From Sinomicrobium kalidii (GTDB taxonomy: Bacteria; Bacteroidota; Bacteroidia; Flavobacteriales; Flavobacteriaceae), in the NCBI RefSeq assembly GCF_021183825.1, contig NZ_CP089211.1, positions 2,542,001 to 2,606,000 of the forward strand: DNA of 64,000 nt, given 5' to 3'. Each line of letters begins with the position of its first letter. Positions within the stretch are counted from its first letter, which is position 1. Shown here piece after piece: positions 26,394 to 34,367 of the stretch. Under the pieces are notes generated by a model. It was not told the DNA's origin and made no database searches. It was given only the letters and a program-made list of their open reading frames with translations. Both the position numbers and the translations under genes were made by a program.

Positions 26394-26486
26394 ATGCCGA
26401 GTGGTAAAAAAAGAAAAAGACATAAGGTAGCTACGCATAAACGCAAGAAAAGAGCCAGGGCTAACCGACATAAAAAGAAAAAATAG
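26394..26486 (+). CDS. Very small, highly basic conserved protein (30 aa)
   Basis: A 30-codon frame, MPSGKKRKRHKVATHKRKKR in its first 20 residues, ending RHKKKK. Twenty of the 30 residues are Lys, Arg or His. I recall near-identical short proteins next to RNase E/G in other Bacteroidota, and the pattern resembles the AURKAIP1/COX24 family (bS22/mS38 ribosomal tails). A ribosome-bound or RNA-binding role is thus likely, as inference. It starts 25 bases after the HU stop codon and ends 3 bases before a terminator hairpin, so it is probably cotranscribed with HU. It is easily missed because of its size. Confidence 0.8.
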   Translation: MPSGKKRKRHKVATHKRKKRARANRHKKKK

Positions 26487-26489
26487 GGT

Positions 26490-26513
26490 AGAGACACACG
26501 GCCGTGTGTCTCT
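26490..26513 (+). terminator. Terminator hairpin after HU and the small basic protein
   Basis: A perfect 24-base palindrome (AGAGACACACGG with CCGTGTGTCTCT) starts 3 bases past the small gene's stop codon. The T-run after it is short (GTCGTTTT). Confidence 0.65.
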
Positions 26514-26692
26514 GTCGTTTTACATTTAAAAAAATTAACGTTCATTGAAATAGAAATTTTATCTGTTCAGATAAAGTTTCGCCGGGTTTATAACCTGCCG
26601 TATTACGGCGGGGAAACCTGTGAAAATTATTGTTTAATCCTTTCGTCTGCCAGGCTTTATGTATTTGGCAGGTGGACATAAAATCATTCAGA

Positions 26693-28237
26693 GTGAATAA
26701 GGAATTAATAGTGAGATCTGGTTCCTCTGACGTTGATTTTGCCTTTTTAAAGGATGGAAAACTTATTGAATTACATAAGGAAGAGGACAGCAGTGATTTT
26801 GCTGTTGGCGATATTATGCTCGCCAAGATCAGAAAACCTGTTTCCGGGCTCAATGCTGCTTTTGTAAATGTAGGATACGAGAAAGATGCGTTTTTGCATT
26901 ATCATGATCTCGGACCTAAATTACCTTCTTTATTGAAATTCATAAAACGTGTAAGCACAGGTAAATTAAAAGACTTTTCATTAAAGGACTTCCCATTTGA
27001 GCAGGATATAGACAAGAATGGAAGCATAGTCAATGTGCTTAAATCCAATCAGTCTATATTGGTACAAATTGTAAAAGAGCCTATTTCCACCAAAGGTCCC
27101 AGGATCAGTTCCGAGCTTTCCATAGCCGGAAGATATCTGGTACTGGTTCCGTTTTCCGACCGTATCTCGGTTTCTCAGAAAATCGAGAGTAAAGAAGAAA
27201 AAGACCGGTTAAAAAGGCTCGTGCAAAGCATCAGACCCAAAGGGTTCGGTGTTATAGTTCGTACCGTTGCAGAAGGCAAAAAAGTCGCAGAACTGGATAA
27301 AGATTTACACAACCTGTACCTTAGATGGATAGCGATGTGTAAAAAAATCCACAAAGCGGGACATCCGTCCAAAGTATTGAGTGAAATGAATCGTGCAGCA
27401 TCCATTTTAAGGGATGTGTTTAACGATTCGTTTACGGGAATACACGTGGACGATGAAACGCTTTATTATCAAATTAAAGATTACGTGCATGAAATTGCAC
27501 CGGAAAAAGAATCTATCGTGAAATTGTATGAATCCCGTGTTCCCATATTTGAAAAATACGGGATTGAAAGACAAATTAAAACTTCTTTCGGAAAAACTGT
27601 TTCCATGAGCAAGGGTGCTTATTTGGTTATTGAACATACCGAAGCCCTGCATGTTATTGATGTAAACAGCGGTAACCGGTCTAATAAAGCCAAGTCCCAG
27701 GAAGAGACAGCGCTGGAAGTAAACCTTATAGCAGCCAGCGAAATTGCAAGACAACTGAGGTTGCGGGATATGGGCGGTATAATTGTCGTCGACTTTATAG
27801 ATATGACAAACCAGGAAAACCGCAGAAAGCTCTATGATCACTTTAGAGAGGAAATGAAGGAAGACAGGGCCAAGCACAAGATCTTACCCCCTAGTAAATT
27901 TGGCCTTATACAAATCACGAGGCAGAGAGTGAGACAAGAAATGAACATTAAAACCAGGGAAGAGAATCCCAATGGTAACGGAGAAATAGAAGCTCCCATA
28001 GTGATAATAGATAAGATCTCTGCCGATCTTGAAAAAATTATACAGAGTAAAGGCTTCAAAAACGGTATAGTGCTCAATGTGCACCCGTTTATTGCAGCCT
28101 ATTTAACCAAAGGATTTCCATCCATCCGTTCTAAGTGGTTCTTAGAACACAAAAAATGGGTAAAAATTTTACCAAGAGACGCTTACACATACTTGGAATA
28201 CCGATTTAAAGATAAAAAAGGAACTGTTTTATCTTAA
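26693..28237 (+). CDS. rng: Ribonuclease E/G family protein
   Basis: The 514-residue endoribonuclease begins at a GTG (26693; reads VNKELIVRSGSS), the point where other flavobacterial homologues begin with MNKELI; the frame is open further upstream but that stretch has no family match. An S1-like RNA-binding domain (about 35-125) precedes the RNase H-like catalytic region with VIDVNSGN (catalytic Asp), GGIIVVDFIDM (second Asp) and GLIQITRQRVRQ. It lacks the long C-terminal scaffold of E. coli RNase E, so it is RNase G-like. It processes rRNA and degrades mRNA. A strong terminator follows. Confidence 0.93.
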   Translation: MNKELIVRSGSSDVDFAFLKDGKLIELHKEEDSSDFAVGDIMLAKIRKPVSGLNAAFVNVGYEKDAFLHYHDLGPKLPSLLKFIKRVSTGKLKDFSLKDFPFEQDIDKNGSIVNVLKSNQSILVQIVKEPISTKGPRISSELSIAGRYLVLVPFSDRISVSQKIESKEEKDRLKRLVQSIRPKGFGVIVRTVAEGKKVAELDKDLHNLYLRWIAMCKKIHKAGHPSKVLSEMNRAASILRDVFNDSFTGIHVDDETLYYQIKDYVHEIAPEKESIVKLYESRVPIFEKYGIERQIKTSFGKTVSMSKGAYLVIEHTEALHVIDVNSGNRSNKAKSQEETALEVNLIAASEIARQLRLRDMGGIIVVDFIDMTNQENRRKLYDHFREEMKEDRAKHKILPPSKFGLIQITRQRVRQEMNIKTREENPNGNGEIEAPIVIIDKISADLEKIIQSKGFKNGIVLNVHPFIAAYLTKGFPSIRSKWFLEHKKWVKILPRDAYTYLEYRFKDKKGTVLS

Positions 28238-28241
28238 AAAC

Positions 28242-28286
28242 AAAACACCTTGTTTCTGCCTTACCAGGCAGGAGGCAAGGTGTTTT
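28242..28286 (+). terminator. Intrinsic terminator of rng
   Basis: AAAACACCTTG (28242-28252) pairs with CAAGGTGTTTT (28276-28286), with an inner CTGCC/GGCAG stem and T-rich tail, directly after the rng stop codon. Confidence 0.85.
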
Positions 28287-28431
28287 TTATTGGTTTTCAC
28301 TCTTCCGAAGGTTAACCTTCAGCAAAATACTGTACTGACCTGTTAGTTAAGATGCTTTCTTTTCCGGAATAACCGGAAACAGGCCGGTGTTTTTTCTTAT
28401 TTTTGATCTGCCATTCGGTTTTTTGACAGTA

Positions 28432-28929
28432 ATGAACAAACAATCCCATACCCTTGACGAAGCCAAGCGAAAACTGGAGCATTTCTGTGCCTACCGGGAA
28501 CGTTGCCATAAAGAAGTGGTGAGCAAACTTCAAAAAATGAACATGATCCCGTTGGCCATAGACGCTGTACTGGTACACCTGATCGAAAATAATTTTTTAA
28601 ATGAGGGACGCTTTGCCCGTAGTTTTGCCCGTGGAAAATTTCGCCTTAAAAAATGGGGGAAACAGCGTATTGTCAGGGAACTTGAATGGAGGGATATCTC
28701 CGCGCCCAACATACGGGAGGCACTCAGGGAGATCGACGAAGAAAATTATATGGATACGCTCCATGAAATTGCAGAGAAAAAGTGGGAGCAAATAAAGGAA
28801 AGCCTTCCTTCGGGTAAAAAAAAGACCGAAGCTCTTTACCGTGGCAGGAAAAAATTATCGGATTACCTGTTGTACAGGGGCTGGGAAAGTCATCTGGTCA
28901 ATGAAAAGGTAAACGAACTGACCCGGTAA
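28432..28929 (+). CDS. recX: Regulatory protein RecX
   Basis: This 165-residue all-helical protein (from ATG at 28432) has three tandem three-helix repeats, with EAKRKLEHFCAYRERCHKEV, FLNEGRFARSFARGKFRLKKWG and LSDYLLYRGWESHLV as RecX signatures. RecX binds RecA filaments and limits their activity. An earlier in-frame GTG at 28387 is less likely because a TATTTTTG box (28398-28405) lies between. recA is not adjacent. It converges on the JmjC-type gene with a 40-base gap. Confidence 0.9.
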   Translation: MNKQSHTLDEAKRKLEHFCAYRERCHKEVVSKLQKMNMIPLAIDAVLVHLIENNFLNEGRFARSFARGKFRLKKWGKQRIVRELEWRDISAPNIREALREIDEENYMDTLHEIAEKKWEQIKESLPSGKKKTEALYRGRKKLSDYLLYRGWESHLVNEKVNELTR

Positions 28930-28969
28930 GTTTAAAACCTGTCATAAAGCAGGTAGGTTGAGTTAAGGG

Positions 28970-29836
28970 CTATACCGGGATACCAAGTTCTTTATGAGTC
29001 CTTATAACAGCTTGCTCGTTTTTGTAATCTATCCATGCCTGTCCTTTGCGTTTGCGCATAAAGTTGTCAAAATGCCGCATGATAAGTACGTTGTATGCCG
29101 CTTTTGCCAGGTTCATGGGCTGCCTGGGAAATGCCCGGAGGCTCATAGAAAATCCCGGGCTGAGGTATTTCATGTAATGCCAGTAACCTTCCGGCATATA
29201 AAGCATTTCACCATGTTCCAGATTGGCAATATATCCTTTGGCGTGTTTTAGGGCCGGCCATTTGTCGTAATCCGGGTTGTCGAAATCGATATCTTCCCTT
29301 GAAATCAGTGAATGCGGGATTTTGTACATGTATTTCGACTGATCCGGAGGAAGGATAATACACTGTTTCTTTCCGTGAAAGTGAAAGTGCAGTATATTGG
29401 AATAATCAATGTCAAAATGCATGAATACCCGGCTGTTCTCCCCGCCAAAGAACAACATGGGAAGTTGTTTTACCAACCTTAATCCTATTTGTGGCCATTC
29501 AAAATCCTCCTGTAAGGAAGGGACTTCTTTCATCAGGTTATAGAGAAATATTCTGTAATTGGTAGACGTTGTTTCAAGAAGTCTAATGTATTCGCCCATT
29601 TTCATTCTGGCATGCGGTTCGTTAAAACCGTCTTCGTGGCTGACAGGGCGGTCGTCATAAAGGGGGACCACACGGTCTCCGGCTATTTTATCTATATAGT
29701 CGAAATGCCATTTCTCATAGGCACTCCACTCTTTGGTGAGCTCCTGGATAACCACAGGCTTTTGGGGCTTTACATACCGGGCTAAAAAGTCCTCCTTTGT
29801 GATGTTTTTTACACGAGGGATCTCCTGCAGTTGCAT
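28970..29836 (-). CDS. JmjC/cupin-8-like Fe(II) oxygenase family protein
   Basis: The 288-residue protein (ATG at 29836; a TAACTTTG box at 29863-29870 on the minus strand argues against the upstream ATG at 29884) has a cupin-like JmjC fold. The likely iron ligands are H140 and D142 in FMHFDIDYSN and H220 in EGYWHYMKYL. EEWPQ-like and IYLPPDQ-like segments, here ILPPDQSKYMY, match protein hydroxylases of the cupin_8 group. In bacteria such proteins may hydroxylate ribosomal or other proteins; the substrate here is unknown. Isolated gene, convergent with recX. Confidence 0.85.
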   Translation of the reverse strand: MQLQEIPRVKNITKEDFLARYVKPQKPVVIQELTKEWSAYEKWHFDYIDKIAGDRVVPLYDDRPVSHEDGFNEPHARMKMGEYIRLLETTSTNYRIFLYNLMKEVPSLQEDFEWPQIGLRLVKQLPMLFFGGENSRVFMHFDIDYSNILHFHFHGKKQCIILPPDQSKYMYKIPHSLISREDIDFDNPDYDKWPALKHAKGYIANLEHGEMLYMPEGYWHYMKYLSPGFSMSLRAFPRQPMNLAKAAYNVLIMRHFDNFMRKRKGQAWIDYKNEQAVIRTHKELGIPV

Positions 29837-30187
29837 AAAAAGTACATTGAATTTAAACCTCGCAAAGTTAAAGAATTGTTTCAAAACTGTTTAGTAAAAT
29901 CTTAGTTATATAACGTGTTTTGTAAGAAATACAAGGATTGACTGTAACAGAAGTTATGTATTTTTTATGTGAATATACCGTCTGGTTTCCGGAGAGAAAC
30001 TGCATGCATCCGGGATGCTACGAAAGAAAAATATACCTGAGCTTCAAGACTCAGCACTATGCTCCCTCAGGTAAGGATTACGGAATTTCAAGGACAATTC
30101 TTGCTAAAAAATACTAACAAAAACCTTAATTTTTGTTAAAAAATTATATATTTGGGAATCCTTATTACTAACTAAAACAAGTTTTTT
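29837..30187. other. Intergenic region between JmjC-like gene and M43 protease
   Basis: About 350 bases between divergent genes. It holds -7-like boxes for both (TAACTTTG at 29863-29870 on the minus strand, TATATTTG at 30147-30154 on the plus strand). TACCTGAG...CTCAGGTA can pair around 30039-30075. A 53-codon frame at 29956-30117 has no recognisable match and is not called. Confidence 0.5.
30147..30154 (+). promoter_or_regulatory. -7 box of the M43 metalloprotease gene
   Basis: TATATTTG matches TAnnTTTG and lies 34 bases before the start codon. A TTTG at 30132-30135 is only 11 bases upstream, too close for a normal -33 element. Confidence 0.5.
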
Positions 30188-31273
30188 ATGAGAAAAGTAT
30201 GTTTTGCCATGGCCGTTCTGGGCCTGGCTATGCTATCCTGTGACCGGGATACGGATGCGGGAACCACGCCGGAAGCTGAAGTGAATCAGGAAATAGACAT
30301 GAGCGATTTTTATGTTTATGCCGAAGAGGATAATCTTGCTTCCAGGCCGGAAGCCGGCGGTAAGAGTTGTTATTCCATGCAGATGCTTAAAAAACAACTG
30401 GACAAGGACCCCGGACTCTATCAACGGATGTATGACATCGAAAAGGAGTTGAGAACTTTTATCGCATCCAAAAAGCCCGACGGTGTTGGTAATGGTAACG
30501 GAAACGGGAATGGAGGAGATGACGGGGGCAGCGATCCGGTAGACGATGGAATGGGTACCATAACCATCCCTGTAGTGGTACATGTAATTTACAGCAACTC
30601 GCAGGAGAATATCAGTGATGCACAGATTAATTCTCAAATTCAGGTGCTTAACAATGATTTCAGTGCATCTAACAACGACATCACACAGGTGCCTGCCGAG
30701 TTCGAAGGTGTTGTGGCAGATTCGGATATACAGTTTACACTAGCAGATGTTATTCGCAAATCTTCCACCAGGACGTCATGGGGCACAAATGATGATATGA
30801 AGCACGCTTCGGAAGGGGGCTCGGATGTAGTTGACCCTTCTACCTACTTGAATATCTGGGTGTGTAACATCGGCGGAGGCATACTCGGATATGCACAGTT
30901 CCCGGGAGGTGACCCGGATACCGACGGGGTGGTTATATCTCCCCAGTTTTTCGGTTCGCAGGGCTATGTCCAGGCTCCTTTTGACAAAGGAAGGACTGCA
31001 ACCCATGAAGTGGGGCACTGGATCAACCTTCGTCATATTTGGGGCGACGGAAGATGTAACCGGGACGATTTTGTGGCCGATACCCCCACTTCCGACCGTC
31101 CCAACTACGGATGTCCTTCTTACCCCACCGCACACTGCCGCTCCAATGACATGACCATGAATTATATGGACTATGTGGACGATGCGTGTATGTATATGTT
31201 CTCCGAAGGTCAAAAAACCAGGATGAGAGCCATATTTGCCCCGGGAGGTGCCAGGGACAGTTTTGTACAGTAG
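30188..31273 (+). CDS. M43 family zinc metalloprotease (pappalysin-like lipoprotein)
   Basis: The 361-residue lipoprotein has a signal with Cys 18 (AMLSCDRD), a Gly/Asn-Gly low-complexity linker (about 98-122, repeats of GN and GD), and an M43-type catalytic domain with HEVGHWINLRHIWGD, i.e. HExxHxxxxxH, the Met-turn NYMDY and two Cys pairs (CNRDD...YGCPS, HCRSND, DDACMYMF) that fit disulfides of ulilysin/pappalysin relatives. It probably digests proteins at the cell surface or outside. It has no T9SS tail. Terminator at 31293-31319 ends it. No link to neighbours is evident. Confidence 0.9.
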   Translation: MRKVCFAMAVLGLAMLSCDRDTDAGTTPEAEVNQEIDMSDFYVYAEEDNLASRPEAGGKSCYSMQMLKKQLDKDPGLYQRMYDIEKELRTFIASKKPDGVGNGNGNGNGGDDGGSDPVDDGMGTITIPVVVHVIYSNSQENISDAQINSQIQVLNNDFSASNNDITQVPAEFEGVVADSDIQFTLADVIRKSSTRTSWGTNDDMKHASEGGSDVVDPSTYLNIWVCNIGGGILGYAQFPGGDPDTDGVVISPQFFGSQGYVQAPFDKGRTATHEVGHWINLRHIWGDGRCNRDDFVADTPTSDRPNYGCPSYPTAHCRSNDMTMNYMDYVDDACMYMFSEGQKTRMRAIFAPGGARDSFVQ

Positions 31274-31292
31274 AAAATTGTAAAATATTCCT

Positions 31293-31319
31293 AAAGGCAC
31301 CTTTTTTGGTGCCTTTTTT
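31293..31319 (+). terminator. Intrinsic terminator of the M43 protease gene
   Basis: AAAGGCACC, a T6 loop, GGTGCC, then T6. A classic rho-independent terminator 20 bases past the stop codon. Confidence 0.9.
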
Positions 31320-31342
31320 GTATACCTTTAGTAAAACTTATT

Positions 31343-31801
31343 ATGAAAATACTGTTTACCATATTACTGTTTGCCGTTACGGCCGGGGAATGCGATAGTT
31401 CTGTAGCAACAAAAGGCAAGGACACTGCCCAGGAAGAAGACGTCCGTTTTTATTACAATGCACTCTCCAGGGGGTCTTTTTATGATGTAACCATTACCAG
31501 GGAGGCGATCACCGTTAAAAAAAGCAGGAACGAATCAGACAAGATTGTCGTAAAGACCGGGGATGAGGACTGGAAAGCCCTTTTGACTGAATTACATAAA
31601 ACGGATATAGCCCGTATACGGGAATTAAAAGCCCCTACCGATAAAAGGCTTTATGACGGAGCAGCCCACGCCGAACTGATCGTTACCAAAGATGGGGAGG
31701 AATACAGGTCTTCCGGTTTTGATCACGGCTATCCCCCGGAAGCGATAGCGCCATTGGTTAAAACTATACTGGGATTGGCAGAAACTGTTGAAAAGCAATA
31801 A
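31343..31801 (+). CDS. Hypothetical exported protein
   Basis: The 152-residue protein has a hydrophobic N-terminus (MKILFTILLFAVTAG) followed by ECDSS; the residue before Cys is Glu, so a normal lipobox is absent and ordinary signal peptidase cleavage is more likely. The rest is charged and soluble, with ITREAITVKKS and HAELIVTKDGEEYRSSGFDHG suggesting small beta-strand folds. I recognise no family by name, though similar short exported proteins occur near sufE in related genomes. It ends 33 bases before the sufE start and may share regulation, but sufE has its own promoter. Confidence 0.6.
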   Translation: MKILFTILLFAVTAGECDSSVATKGKDTAQEEDVRFYYNALSRGSFYDVTITREAITVKKSRNESDKIVVKTGDEDWKALLTELHKTDIARIRELKAPTDKRLYDGAAHAELIVTKDGEEYRSSGFDHGYPPEAIAPLVKTILGLAETVEKQ

Positions 31802-31818
31802 TACTTATCGTATTTTTG
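31787..31818 (+). promoter_or_regulatory. Promoter of sufE
   Basis: GTTG (31787-31790), 20 bases, TATTTTTG (31811-31818), close to TTTG-N19-TAnnTTTG. It overlaps the end of the preceding gene, and the sufE ATG is 16 bases downstream. Confidence 0.6.
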
Positions 31819-31833
31819 CATAAAAATTGCACT

Positions 31834-32256
31834 ATGACGATTAACGAGATTCAGGAAGAGATAGTTGAGGAGTTCTCCATGTTCGACGACTGGATGCAGC
31901 GCTATGAATACATGATAGAGCTCGGCAAGTCCCTTCCCCTGATCGATGAAAAATACAAGATTGATGATAACCTTATAAAGGGATGCCAGAGCAGGGTATG
32001 GGTGCACGCCGAACTCCGGGAAGACAAGTTGTGTTTTACGGCAGACAGTGATGCCATAATAACCAAAGGCATCATTGCCATATTGATAAGGGCTTTTTCC
32101 AACCAGGCGCCCAAAGACATTATTGAGGCCGATACGGGCTTTATCGACGAGATAGGATTAAAAGAGCACTTATCGCCAACCCGTGCCAACGGATTGGTGA
32201 ATATGGTGAAGCAACTGAAAATGTATGCCATAGCATACCAGACGCAGTTGAATTGA
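31834..32256 (+). CDS. sufE: SufE family cysteine desulfuration protein
   Basis: The 140-residue protein matches SufE/CsdE: FDDWMQRYEYMIELGKSLP, NLIKGCQSRVWVHAEL with the sulfur-accepting Cys (in KGCQS), and ITKGIIAILIRAFSNQ. It accepts persulfide sulfur from SufS and passes it to the SufBCD scaffold. I took the ATG at 31834 rather than the TTG at 31816, which lies within the promoter. sufB, sufC, sufD and sufS are not in this window. Its downstream partners here are sufT-like, DUF2480 and DUF3078 genes. Confidence 0.93.
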   Translation: MTINEIQEEIVEEFSMFDDWMQRYEYMIELGKSLPLIDEKYKIDDNLIKGCQSRVWVHAELREDKLCFTADSDAIITKGIIAILIRAFSNQAPKDIIEADTGFIDEIGLKEHLSPTRANGLVNMVKQLKMYAIAYQTQLN

Positions 32257-32304
32257 CAGCGCCGGCACAGGCCGGAAAAATGTAAACCAATAAATTTTGA
32301 AGAC

Positions 32305-32634
32305 ATGAGTGCAGAAACAACCATAAATACTACCGAACTGGGCGAAAAGATCGTAAAGGTGCTGAAAACGATATACGATCCCGAGATTCCCGTGGATATA
32401 TACGAACTGGGACTTATTTACGATGTTTTTGTCAATGAAGAATACGACGTTAAAATATTAATGACGTTAACCACGCCTAATTGTCCGGTTGCCGAAACCC
32501 TTCCGGTAGAGGTAGAAGAAAAGGTGAAATCCATTGACTCCATACACGATGTGGAAGTGGAACTTACTTTCGATCCGCCCTGGAACCAGGACCTTATGAG
32601 TGAAGAAGCCAAGCTGGAACTCGGGCTATTGTAA
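32305..32634 (+). CDS. sufT: SufT/MIP18 family (DUF59) iron-sulfur assembly protein
   Basis: The 109-residue protein has the MIP18 fold: VLKTIYDPEIPVDIYELGLIYD, then the conserved Cys in LTTPNCPVAETLP, and VELTFDPPWNQDLMSEEAK. In Gram-positive and Flavobacterial suf clusters this protein helps mature Fe-S proteins. Starts 48 bases after sufE in the same direction and is followed by DUF2480. Confidence 0.9.
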   Translation: MSAETTINTTELGEKIVKVLKTIYDPEIPVDIYELGLIYDVFVNEEYDVKILMTLTTPNCPVAETLPVEVEEKVKSIDSIHDVEVELTFDPPWNQDLMSEEAKLELGLL

Positions 32635-32741
32635 AAAAATCCGGATTTTCGGGTTGTATACCCAACAGAAAGGCGACTAAAAAACCTGAAGCCGACAGTT
32701 GAAGGATAAAAACTCAAAGACTCCAAAACTCCAAAACCAAA

Positions 32742-33245
32742 ATGGCAGAAGAAATTGTAAATCGCGTGGCCCAGAGCAAACTCGTAACTGTAGACCCGGG
32801 GGACTACTATCCCGAAGGGAAAAGGGTTTTGCTGGATATTAAGGACTGGCTTTATGAAGGCTTTATCCTCAGGGAAAAAGATTTCCGGGAGGCATTGAAA
32901 GGTCACGATTGGAGCCGTTATCAGGGTGCTTATGTGGCGCTTACCTGTTCTTCCGATGCCATTATCCCTGCCTGGGCATTTATGCTGGTAGCCACTTATT
33001 TAACCCCTTTTTGCAGGAAGGTTGTGGTAGGCGATATGGAATTGCTCGAAAGCACTGTCTACCGCGAAGCCCTGCAAAATATTGACTTCACCCGTTTTAA
33101 AGACCTGCCGGTGATCGTGAAGGGATGTGCAGACAAACCTGTGCCCCGTAATGCATATATCATGCTGGTCGAAGAACTTCAGAAATTCGCAAAAAGCGTG
33201 ATGTACGGAGAAGCATGTTCTTCCGTTCCGTTATTTAAACGGTAA
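32742..33245 (+). CDS. DUF2480 family protein
   Basis: The 167-residue soluble protein (MAEEIVNRVAQSKLVTVDP, then LLDIKDWLYEGFILREKDFR and YVALTCSSDAIIPAWAFML) matches DUF2480, a Bacteroidota family of unknown function usually found within suf clusters. Two Cys (in LTCSSDA and VKGCADKPVPR) and one in GEACSSVP could bind a metal or Fe-S cluster, which is a guess. It lies between sufT and a DUF3078 gene, in the usual order. Confidence 0.85.
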   Translation: MAEEIVNRVAQSKLVTVDPGDYYPEGKRVLLDIKDWLYEGFILREKDFREALKGHDWSRYQGAYVALTCSSDAIIPAWAFMLVATYLTPFCRKVVVGDMELLESTVYREALQNIDFTRFKDLPVIVKGCADKPVPRNAYIMLVEELQKFAKSVMYGEACSSVPLFKR

Positions 33246-33285
33246 AATCGTACACTTTATCCCTCACATGTGTTAAAAAACTTCT

Positions 33286-33293
33286 TATTTTTG
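33286..33293 (+). promoter_or_regulatory. -7 box upstream of DUF3078 gene
   Basis: TATTTTTG matches TAnnTTTG, 56 bases before the ATG. No clear -33 element was seen. Confidence 0.45.
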
Positions 33294-33348
33294 TCAGAAC
33301 AAGACGTCCGATTTACGTTTAGGGCTTAAAAAATTAAAAAATAAGGAG

Positions 33349-34269
33349 ATGAGAAAAATTGTATTCACACTTGCCTTTGCACTGTGCGCAATGGCAGTTA
33401 AAGCACAGGTAATGGATGAAGATTCATTTAACAAGGCACAAGACACCACAAGACAGGAAGGTTGGGTCCGTGGCGGTACCGTTACCTTTTTATTGAATCA
33501 GTCGGCGTTTTCCAACTGGATTGCCGGAGGGCAAAACAACATTGCCGGAAACCTGAGCCTGAATTACGATTTTAACTACACAAAAGGCGACTGGACCTGG
33601 GACAACAAGATCATTGCCAGCTACGGTTTGACAAAGATCAAGGACGAAAATACCAGAAAGACTGATGACCGGCTGGAATTTAACTCCCTGTTGGGTAAAA
33701 AAGCAACGGGATACTGGAGTTATTCGTTCTTTGTAAACTTCCGAACCCAGTTTACCGACGGATACGATTACACTAACGATGAGGAAGAAGAGTTTGCGAC
33801 TTCCGGATTTTTTAAACCTGCTTACCTGACCTTCGGCCCCGGTATGCTGTGGAAAAAAAGCAATAACCTGAAGTTTAACCTGGCACCGGTTACTTCCAAA
33901 ATGACTATTCTTACCGGTGAAGTCTTTACTTATGACAAGGCCAGCGCCACTTTCGTGTCCAGCGACGATGTAGAGACCTTTGGTGTTGACCCGGGAGACA
34001 GCTTCCGTTACGAACTGGGGTTTTATGCAGCCGGATATTACAAGTTTAACATTATGCAAAATGTATCGGCGGAGAATATCCTCAGCCTGTATTCCAATTA
34101 CCTCGAAGACCCCCAGAATGTGGACCTGGACTATACGTTAAACCTGGTAATGAAAATCAACGATTACCTCTCCACAAACCTGACCTTCCAGACGATATAT
34201 GACGATAATGCCTATAAGGGATTCCAGATCAGGGAAGTGTTTGGCCTCGGTGTTAATTTCGCATTTTAA
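33349..34269 (+). CDS. DUF3078 family outer-membrane-barrel-like protein
   Basis: The 306-residue protein has a signal peptide (MRKIVFTLAFALCAMAVKAQ) and alternating beta-strand pattern ending in GLGVNFAF, as in outer-membrane barrels with terminal aromatic residue. FLLNQSAFSNWIAGGQNNIAGN is the DUF3078 signature. Function unknown; location in the outer membrane is inferred. It ends the sufE group and is followed by a strong terminator. Confidence 0.85.
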   Translation: MRKIVFTLAFALCAMAVKAQVMDEDSFNKAQDTTRQEGWVRGGTVTFLLNQSAFSNWIAGGQNNIAGNLSLNYDFNYTKGDWTWDNKIIASYGLTKIKDENTRKTDDRLEFNSLLGKKATGYWSYSFFVNFRTQFTDGYDYTNDEEEEFATSGFFKPAYLTFGPGMLWKKSNNLKFNLAPVTSKMTILTGEVFTYDKASATFVSSDDVETFGVDPGDSFRYELGFYAAGYYKFNIMQNVSAENILSLYSNYLEDPQNVDLDYTLNLVMKINDYLSTNLTFQTIYDDNAYKGFQIREVFGLGVNFAF

Positions 34270-34317
34270 GACATATTGAAATTTCCTCCTGTAGGGGGAG
34301 AGATGTAGACATAAAGT

Positions 34318-34359
34318 GCCCGTTGGAAAGAATAATGTATTTTATTCTTCTCAACGGGC
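34318..34359. terminator. Bidirectional terminator between DUF3078 gene and hflX
   Basis: GCCCGTTG (34318-34325) and CAACGGGC (34352-34359) with an inner AAGAATAA/TTATTCTT stem, followed by TTTGCTTTTT. Sits between convergent genes. Confidence 0.85.
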
Positions 34360-34367
34360 TTTGCTTT

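Noticed and set aside
29956..30117. A 53-codon open frame in the JmjC-M43 intergenic region, with four Cys and no known match
   Set aside because: It overlaps a foldable stem region, has no recognisable domain or upstream signal, and a frame of this size is expected by chance.
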